From the NCBI GenBank assembly GCA_028686145.1, contig JAQUCQ010000142.1, positions 1 to 8,131 of the forward strand: a stretch of DNA of 8,131 bases. Reading direction: 5' to 3'. Shown here piece by piece: positions 1 to 5,321 of the stretch; within the stretch, counting starts at the first letter, position 1; every line of letters starts with the position of its first letter. Both the position numbers and the translations under genes were made by a program. The notes below the pieces were generated by a model. The model was not told the DNA's origin and did not search any database. It saw nothing but the letters and a program-made list of their open reading frames with translations. The stretch is from Desulfuromonadaceae bacterium. GTDB taxonomy: Bacteria > Desulfobacterota > Desulfuromonadia > Geobacterales > Pseudopelobacteraceae.

Positions 1-14
1 GGCGGCTTTTTTAT
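1..14 (+). terminator. Trailing half of an intrinsic terminator, cut by the window edge
   Basis: The window opens with GGCGGC followed directly by six T and then ATT, the typical descending arm and U-tract of a Rho-independent terminator. The matching GCCGCC arm would lie just upstream and cannot be seen. If real, it ends the transcript of the preceding + strand gene and makes the chemoreceptor gene start a new transcription unit. Confidence 0.45.
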
Positions 15-106
15 TATCGATATTTTTCAGTGCACATAGAAGTTATTTCCTGCCTTTATCTGTTAAAAAATGTCTTCATGTATGCATTTATCCAGCTTCA
101 GAGTCC
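15..106 (+). promoter_or_regulatory. Upstream leader of the chemoreceptor gene; no convincing promoter
   Basis: This AT-rich stretch should hold the promoter if the terminator remnant at 1-14 is real. TATTAT at 12-17 resembles a -10 box, but its -35 would lie outside the window. I saw no good sigma-70 pair, no sigma-28 box (TAAA-N15-GCCGATAA) and no sigma-54 box (TGGCAC-N5-TTGC) wholly inside it. It does not resemble a cyclic-di-GMP riboswitch or a Trp-codon leader peptide. An in-frame ATG at 70 is open through to the receptor gene but has no ribosome binding site. Confidence 0.25.
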
Positions 107-115
107 GGAGAGGAG
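107..115 (+). promoter_or_regulatory. Ribosome binding site that fixes the chemoreceptor start at GTG 121
   Basis: GGAGAGGAG is a strong Shine-Dalgarno match ending 5 bases before the GTG at 121. The in-frame ATGs at 70 and 82 lack such a site, and the 17 residues they would add do not resemble a chemoreceptor N-terminus. GTG 121 is therefore preferred. Confidence 0.75.
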
Positions 116-120
116 TTTTT

Positions 121-2277
121 GTGGAGAGCGGAACGTCTTCCGCCAGTTCAACTGGCTTCAGCTTCACCCTTCGCACTAAGATGATACTTCTTTCTGCTGT
201 TGCTTTTCTTGGCATTCTGCTGGTTGGCGCCATCAGTCTGTATCTGCTGAATGAAGTAAAAATTGGCGGCTCTGCCTACCAATACATCCAGAAGAACAGA
301 GATGCTCTTGAAAGTATTGCCCTACTGAAATCCGACCTTTACCAGATCAACAGTGAAATGCAGGATTTAACGCGTGGGAGTGACAGCGCCACTATCGAAA
401 AGAATCGCGCCTCTATTAAGGATCTCACACATGATATCGAGCTTAACATCGGGATTGTTCTTGAGTCGCCTGGGAAGCTTGCGGCTATTAACAAAGCAAA
501 CGACATCTGGAAGGAGTATCATCAAACGTTGCTGGACGAGGTATTACCAGCCGTAGCAAAAGGTGATGTGCTTAAGGCCAACACCCTTATGACAGGAATC
601 CAGGCGCAACGCTTCAGTCTGTTCAACACGGCCGTTGCTCAAATGAGTAACCATATCCGGAAGGATGTCAGCGCCACCGAACAACAGGTCGCAACAAACA
701 TCAAAACAAAAACCATTGTCTCTGCAACGGTTACTATCGCTGTAATCGTTCTTATCGCTCTGTTTTCGTATCTCATTACGACCTCTATTACCAGACCACT
801 CAGAAGCTGTGTCAAGTTCGCACAAGCTATGGCCGACGGCAGGCTTGACGCCCGCCTTGATGTGCGTGACGGCGAAGAAGTCGCTGATTTGGCACATGCC
901 ATGAATGCCATGGCCGAGAATCTCCATAGTATTGTCTTGCGAATAGGTTCCGCTTCAAAAGCACTCACTACTATTGACAACAATCTGGAAAACAGTGCCC
1001 GTCTGGTGGTAAATTCTGCACAGATGCAGGAAAAATCTGTGCTCGAAACATCGCACGCTGTTGTCCAAATCAACACATCGGTACATGAAGTTTACGAGGG
1101 GATCGATAAACTCTCGGAGTCCACCACCGAAACATCCGCGTCTTCACTTGAGATGGCCGCAACAATTGAAGAGATCGCAATGAGCGCCGAAAAGCTTGAA
1201 GAGGCTGTTGAAGAGGTAAGTTCTTCCATAACGCAGATGACTACGTCAATTAAAGAGATCGGCACAAGCATTGTCAACTTACTGGATGCATCCACCATGA
1301 CAGCCTCATCAATTGCGGAGATGGATGCAAGCATTAAACAGGTAGAAAAAAATGCCATGGATTCGGCCGCTATTTCCGAGACGGTACGAAGCGATGCAGA
1401 GATCGGTAAAAACGCGGTACTTGAAGCGATTACCGGCATGCAGGCGATCAGGGCATCATCCCGAATAACTTCGGAGGTGGTTGAAACGCTCTCGATACGG
1501 GTAAACGATATCGGAGCCATTCTTTCCGTTATTGATGAAGTTGCCGAGCAGACCAACCTTCTGGCACTCAATGCGGCCATCATTGCTGCCCAGGCCGGTG
1601 AGCATGGCAAAGGGTTTGCAGTCGTTGCCGACGAAATTCGTGAACTGGCCGAACGCACGAGCAGCTCCACCCGGGAAATTGCAACAGTGATAAAAGGTGT
1701 CCAGGAAGAAACACACCGTGCCGTCGATGCTATCAGCCAAGCTGAGAACAGCATTGCCGCAGGCGAAAGATTATCGCAACGTTCCGGCACTGCACTTGAG
1801 AAGATCGTTACGGGAGTTGAACGGGCCGGAGTCCAGGTTAGCGAGATTGCCAAGGCAACGGTTGAGCAGGCTCGGGGCAGCCAGAGTATTCGGGAAGCAA
1901 TGGAAAGTGTTGAAGATATGGTTGAAAGTATTGCCAACTCATCGCGTGAGCACTCTCGTGGCACCGATATGATTTCTGCGGCGGTTGAGCGAATGAAGGA
2001 TCTCACCATCCATGTACGCACTTCAACCCGCGAACAGAGCCGAGCCAGCAGCTTGATAGCCCATTCAGCGGAGGACGTCACCTCCATGGTCGATCAGATT
2101 CGCGAAGCGTGCCGTTCCCAAGTTGATAACAGTTCCTTGATTTCAAAATCGGTACACAATATAGAAAGTGCAACAGTTGCAAACAGCCATGCGACAAAAA
2201 CCATGAATGTCGCCGTTACGGATCTGACCCATCAGATTGACCTGCTTGAGAAGGAGATGGCCGGATTCAAAATATGA
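121..2277 (+). CDS. Methyl-accepting chemotaxis protein, transmembrane, very long signalling hairpin
   Basis: Inner-membrane chemoreceptor that would signal through CheW/CheA. From GTG 121 it has 718 residues. In order: short Ser/Thr-rich cytoplasmic N-terminus, TM1 about 21-43, a periplasmic sensor of about 154 residues (44-197) consistent with a four-helix bundle, TM2 about 198-221, HAMP about 222-273, then a coiled-coil hairpin to the C-terminus. The tip is unmistakable at 476-495 (EQTNLLALNAAIIAAQAGEH), followed by GFAVVADEIRELAER. Each arm is about 223-226 residues, roughly 32 heptads, against 18 per arm in E. coli Tar/Tsr. Likely methylation pairs are E350/E351 and E364/E365, flanked by small residues. 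The C-terminus (MAGFKI) has no CheR-binding NWETF-like tail. Two tip residues are unusual: Ile488 and Gln491 replace the common Glu and Arg. The ligand cannot be told. No che genes adjoin it, so it is an orphan receptor that may share a transcript with trpA. Confidence 0.95.
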   Translation: MESGTSSASSTGFSFTLRTKMILLSAVAFLGILLVGAISLYLLNEVKIGGSAYQYIQKNRDALESIALLKSDLYQINSEMQDLTRGSDSATIEKNRASIKDLTHDIELNIGIVLESPGKLAAINKANDIWKEYHQTLLDEVLPAVAKGDVLKANTLMTGIQAQRFSLFNTAVAQMSNHIRKDVSATEQQVATNIKTKTIVSATVTIAVIVLIALFSYLITTSITRPLRSCVKFAQAMADGRLDARLDVRDGEEVADLAHAMNAMAENLHSIVLRIGSASKALTTIDNNLENSARLVVNSAQMQEKSVLETSHAVVQINTSVHEVYEGIDKLSESTTETSASSLEMAATIEEIAMSAEKLEEAVEEVSSSITQMTTSIKEIGTSIVNLLDASTMTASSIAEMDASIKQVEKNAMDSAAISETVRSDAEIGKNAVLEAITGMQAIRASSRITSEVVETLSIRVNDIGAILSVIDEVAEQTNLLALNAAIIAAQAGEHGKGFAVVADEIRELAERTSSSTREIATVIKGVQEETHRAVDAISQAENSIAAGERLSQRSGTALEKIVTGVERAGVQVSEIAKATVEQARGSQSIREAMESVEDMVESIANSSREHSRGTDMISAAVERMKDLTIHVRTSTREQSRASSLIAHSAEDVTSMVDQIREACRSQVDNSSLISKSVHNIESATVANSHATKTMNVAVTDLTHQIDLLEKEMAGFKI

Positions 2278-2291
2278 TCGGCCTAACAACC

Positions 2292-3083
2292 ATGAGTAGA
2301 CTTACAGCACGCTTTAGTGCGCTTCAGACACAACATACCAGGGCATTGGTAACATTTATTACCGCTGGTGACCCGGATCTGACCGCAACAGAAGAAATGA
2401 TCTATGTGCTTGAAGACGCCGGGGCAGACATAATCGAACTCGGAGTTCCATTCTCGGACCCGATGGCCGACGGGCCGACGATTCAGCTTTCCTCGGAAAG
2501 AGCTCTGGCTTCCGGAACAACTCTTCATGGCATCCTGGAACTGGTGAAAAAAGTTCGGATCCGTTCCCAGGTTCCGATTATTTTGATGGGATACCTTAAC
2601 CCTGTTCACGCCTACGGCTACGACAGCTTTTGCCGTGATGCGGCAGAATCCGGCGTCGACGGTGTCCTTCTGGTCGATATGCCGCCGGAAGAATCGCAGC
2701 AACTGACTGTCCCGGCCAAGCGATATGGACTGGATGTAATTTTTCTTCTTACACCGACCTCCAATGCCGCCCGCATATCCACCGTAAATCGGCTCGGCAG
2801 TGGATTTGTATATTATGTCACCGTAACTGGCGTCACAGGTGCCAGAGTTTCTGTTTCAGACACGCTGGCTCAAGAACTGTCCCGGGTTAAACAAACCATT
2901 GCGCTGCCGATCATGGCCGGTTTTGGCATATCCACACCGGCACAAGCCGCCGAAGTAGGACACCTTGCAGACGGGGTTGTTGTCGGCAGTGCAATCGTCA
3001 AACTTTTCGAGCAATACCGCGGTGAACAGTTAAAGCAACAATTGCATAGCTACGTCAGTCTTTTGAAGGGTGCACTTGTATAG
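2292..3083 (+). CDS. trpA: Tryptophan synthase alpha subunit
   Basis: Cytoplasmic TIM-barrel subunit that cleaves indole-3-glycerol phosphate to indole and glyceraldehyde-3-phosphate, passing indole to TrpB. From ATG 2292 it has 263 residues (E. coli 268). The signature ELGVPFSDPMADGP is present. With this start the catalytic residues fall at Glu49 and Asp60, the same numbers as in E. coli TrpA, and MSRL matches the usual N-terminus, so I prefer it. Further marks are TAGDPD (24-29), LMGYLNP (98-104), Tyr175, GVTGAR (180-185), and GFGIS and GSAIVKLFE near the end, which form the phosphate site. An in-frame ATG at 2274 overlaps the chemoreceptor stop as ATGA and would add six residues. Neither start has a well-placed Shine-Dalgarno site (AAGGAG at 2251-2256 is too far), so coupling to receptor translation is plausible. 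trpB is not in the window; it may lie upstream. Confidence 0.96.
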   Translation: MSRLTARFSALQTQHTRALVTFITAGDPDLTATEEMIYVLEDAGADIIELGVPFSDPMADGPTIQLSSERALASGTTLHGILELVKKVRIRSQVPIILMGYLNPVHAYGYDSFCRDAAESGVDGVLLVDMPPEESQQLTVPAKRYGLDVIFLLTPTSNAARISTVNRLGSGFVYYVTVTGVTGARVSVSDTLAQELSRVKQTIALPIMAGFGISTPAQAAEVGHLADGVVVGSAIVKLFEQYRGEQLKQQLHSYVSLLKGALV

Positions 3084-3087
3084 CTTG

Positions 3088-3112
3088 CAGACGCGCTTGA
3101 CAGCGCACTCTG
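3088..3112 (+). other. Weak hairpin just after trpA
   Basis: CAGA (3088-3091) and GCGC (3093-3096) can pair with GCGC (3103-3106) and TCTG (3109-3112) around a TTGACA loop, with a small internal loop. A run of five T follows only at about 3129-3133, too far for a classical intrinsic terminator. It may be a weak terminator for trpA or chance. It overlaps the candidate -35 box. Confidence 0.2.
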
Positions 3113-3125
3113 ATTCTGCTACCTA
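3097..3125 (+). promoter_or_regulatory. Candidate sigma-70 promoter for accD-folC-lptD
   Basis: A perfect -35 TTGACA (3097-3102) lies 17 bases before TACCTA (3120-3125), which is a poor -10 hexamer but is preceded by TG one base upstream (TGC at 3117-3119), an extended -10 pattern. A better -10 hexamer, TATACT at 3137-3142, has no good -35 at proper distance. Either would give a leader of a few tens of bases before accD. The gap of 96 bases between trpA and accD is the only one here big enough to hold a promoter for these three genes. Confidence 0.3.
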
Positions 3126-3179
3126 GCGTTTTTATTTATACTTAACTATTTTACGGTTACGAAAGATGTGAGGCTACCT

Positions 3180-4034
3180 ATGAGCTGGTTTAACAAAGAA
3201 AGAGTCAGTATAGAAAAATCCGGGGGGAAAAAAGTTACGTTCCCCGATGGAATGTGGATCAAATGCCCCGGCTGCTCCGAAACACTTTTAAGCAAGGATC
3301 TGGAAGCAAATCTTCAGGTTTGCCCGAAATGCACTCACCACTTTCGTATTTCAGCACGCAAACGCCTTGAGGCACTGCTTGATGATGGCGTATGGCAGGA
3401 ATTTGATGCCGATGTGACATCCGTCGATTTCCTTGATTTTAAAGATGCCAAAAGCTATCAGGAACGTATCGACACCGCGCTGGCAAAAGGTGGCTCAAAA
3501 GATGCGGTAATCTGTGTCGAAGGGGCGATAGAGGGACTACCGGTGCAAGTTTCCTGCTTTGATTTTTCCTTTATGGGCGGGAGCATGGGGAGCGTCGTGG
3601 GCGAAAAGATCACTCGCTCTATCGAACGCGGCTTACAAAACCGTCAGCCGGTAATTATTATCTCAGCTTCCGGCGGTGCCCGCATGCAGGAGAGTATCCT
3701 TTCACTGATGCAGATGGCCAAGACCTCTGCGGCCCTGGCTAAACTAAAGAGAGCTGGCATCCCGTTTGTGTCACTGCTGACCGACCCCACCACCGGCGGC
3801 GTTACCGCCAGTTTCGCCATGCTGGGAGATGTCAACATCGCCGAACCGAAAGCGTTGATCGGCTTTGCCGGCCCACGTGTCATTGAACAAACTATCCGGC
3901 AGAAACTGCCGGAAGGTTTTCAACGCGCAGAATATCTGCTGGATCACGGCATGATCGATGCGATAATTCCACGTACCGAGATGCGGTCAAAACTGGCCTC
4001 AATATTGAAGATGCTGTATCGTCCTGCCGCCTGA
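3180..4034 (+). CDS. accD: Acetyl-CoA carboxylase carboxyltransferase subunit beta
   Basis: With AccA it forms the carboxyltransferase that moves the carboxyl group from biotinylated AccB to acetyl-CoA, giving malonyl-CoA for fatty acid synthesis. From ATG 3180 there are 284 residues, about 20 fewer than E. coli because the variable C-terminal tail is short. The N-terminal zinc ribbon is intact: Cys29, Cys32, Cys48, Cys51 in CPGC and CPKC. The crotonase-like core carries FMGGSMGSVVG, SASGGARMQE, SLMQMAKTSAALAK, SFAMLGD and AEPKALIGFAGPRVIEQT, nearly identical to E. coli. The ATG at 3180 gives MSWF, matching the E. coli start MSW, and has GTGAGG (3168-3173) six bases upstream. A GTG at 3168 would add four residues but lies inside that ribosome binding site. 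The stop is one base before folC. No accA is visible. Confidence 0.97.
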   Translation: MSWFNKERVSIEKSGGKKVTFPDGMWIKCPGCSETLLSKDLEANLQVCPKCTHHFRISARKRLEALLDDGVWQEFDADVTSVDFLDFKDAKSYQERIDTALAKGGSKDAVICVEGAIEGLPVQVSCFDFSFMGGSMGSVVGEKITRSIERGLQNRQPVIIISASGGARMQESILSLMQMAKTSAALAKLKRAGIPFVSLLTDPTTGGVTASFAMLGDVNIAEPKALIGFAGPRVIEQTIRQKLPEGFQRAEYLLDHGMIDAIIPRTEMRSKLASILKMLYRPAA

Positions 4035-4035
4035 C

Positions 4036-5313
4036 ATGTCTTTGACAGGCGTGCTGGAAAAGCTTTACGCCCGTCGGCGCTTTGGCATTCGGCCAGGCGT
4101 CGACAGGGTTGGCACGCTGCTCAATCGCCTGGGTAATCCTGAAAAAAAGTTCCGCACCATTCACGTCGTCGGGACGAACGGAAAAGGTTCAACGTCGGCC
4201 TTTCTTGCCGCTATCCTCCTTCACGCAGGGTACTCTGTCGCCCAGTTCAGCTCCCCTCACCTGATACGTTTCACCGAACGATTCAGAATAAACGGAAATG
4301 AATATTCTGCCGAAAAGTTGGCAATCAGCATGGATACGGTATTGGCAGCGGCCCCTGAAGAAGCGACCTTTTTTGAGATTACCACAGCTCTGGCAGCATT
4401 CATTTTCAGTGAAGAGCGGGTCCAACTGGCTGTCATGGAAGCAGGGATGGGCGGACGTTCCGATGCAACAGCCATTTTTGATGGCGAGATGACCGTACTT
4501 ACCCCCATTGCCCTTGACCATACCGAGTATCTCGGAAAATCCCTCGCGGAAATTGCCCTAGAAAAGGTCGGAATCATCGAGCCCGGCAGTTTTGTTATCA
4601 GTGCCAGCCAGCCTGATAGCGTGCGCGAAACAGTTGAAAAGCTCGCTCATGCCAGAGGGTGTAGCCTGAAGACATGCGGCAAAGATTTTTTGGCGGCATG
4701 GAACAGCGACGGTACCCTTGATTACCATGGCATAAGCAGGGACATAACACAGCTCACACCGGGAATTGCGGGGCGTTATCAAGCAGAAAACATCGCTGTT
4801 GCACTTGCGGCAGTTGAAGAGCTGGAAGCCGGTGGCATGCTCATTCCCCCTGCAGCCTTTAAAAAAGGCATTTCCGTAGCGTATTGGCCAGGTCGGATGG
4901 AACTGGTGCCGGGCACGCCGCGACTGTTGCTTGACGGGGCTCACAATCCTGCCGGTGCAATGGCTCTGGCGGAAGCGCTGCAGGACTATTCCTATTCGCG
5001 ATTGCTGATGGTGACAGGAGTCTGTGATGATAAGGATATCGAGCGGATATATGCGCCGTTGACTACACGTGTTGATGCTATTTACACGGTAACTCCCGGA
5101 GTTGATCGAGCCTTGAGAGACAAAGATCTTTCAGCTTTTTTTCATAAGCAGGGGATTACATCCCAGCCGTGTGGTTCTGTCGTTGAAGGTGTCTGCAAAG
5201 CACGCAGTGAAGCAGCGGCCGGAGATCTTATTCTGGTATGCGGCTCACTTTTTGTGGTTGGTGAAGTCAAGGCGTGGCTTGAAAATGTTAATTACAGCGG
5301 CATCAGAGGCTGA
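4036..5313 (+). CDS. folC: Bifunctional dihydrofolate synthase / folylpolyglutamate synthase
   Basis: Cytoplasmic Mur-ligase-family enzyme that adds glutamate to dihydropteroate and then to reduced folates, using ATP. It has 425 residues, normal for FolC. Visible motifs: P-loop GTNGKGST at 46-53, SSPHLIRFTERFRING (72-87) as the omega loop, MEAGMGGRSDAT at 134-145, DHTEYLG at 161-167, EKVGII at 176-181 with the lysine that is carbamylated in the family (Lys177), WPGRME at 284-289, LDGAHNP at 299-305 opening the C-terminal domain, and GSLFVVGE at 403-410. The usual GGRLDATN motif reads GGRSDATA here, a mild deviation. The ATG lies one base after the accD stop and has no Shine-Dalgarno site, so translation is probably coupled to accD. 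Whether the protein performs both reactions cannot be read from sequence alone. Confidence 0.95.
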   Translation: MSLTGVLEKLYARRRFGIRPGVDRVGTLLNRLGNPEKKFRTIHVVGTNGKGSTSAFLAAILLHAGYSVAQFSSPHLIRFTERFRINGNEYSAEKLAISMDTVLAAAPEEATFFEITTALAAFIFSEERVQLAVMEAGMGGRSDATAIFDGEMTVLTPIALDHTEYLGKSLAEIALEKVGIIEPGSFVISASQPDSVRETVEKLAHARGCSLKTCGKDFLAAWNSDGTLDYHGISRDITQLTPGIAGRYQAENIAVALAAVEELEAGGMLIPPAAFKKGISVAYWPGRMELVPGTPRLLLDGAHNPAGAMALAEALQDYSYSRLLMVTGVCDDKDIERIYAPLTTRVDAIYTVTPGVDRALRDKDLSAFFHKQGITSQPCGSVVEGVCKARSEAAAGDLILVCGSLFVVGEVKAWLENVNYSGIRG

Positions 5314-5321
5314 TTTTTCAG

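Noticed and set aside
70..120. Extended chemoreceptor start at ATG 70
   Set aside because: No ribosome binding site, and the extra residues are unlike receptor N-termini. GTG 121 has a strong Shine-Dalgarno site at ideal distance.
15..120. Search for a cyclic-di-GMP riboswitch, Trp attenuator, or sigma-28/sigma-54 promoter before the chemoreceptor
   Set aside because: No GEMM-type core, no Trp codon cluster in a short leader peptide, and only partial matches to the sigma boxes. TATCGATAT near 15-23 resembles part of a sigma-28 -10, but its -35 would lie outside the window.
1092..2087. A long open frame on the - strand (331 codons) opposite the chemoreceptor
   Set aside because: It is antisense to the coiled-coil part of a clear gene. 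Its Ser/Ala/Ile-rich, patternless protein is what the complement of a Glu/Ala/Ser/Thr-rich heptad repeat gives. No ribosome site or recognisable domain.
2283..2702. Open frame of 139 codons on the - strand within trpA
   Set aside because: Shadow of trpA, with scattered Cys/His and no domain I recognise. trpA itself is intact.
4189..4944. Several open frames on the - strand within folC (106-128 codons)
   Set aside because: All lie antisense to an intact FolC with every expected motif. They overlap one another and have no supporting signals.
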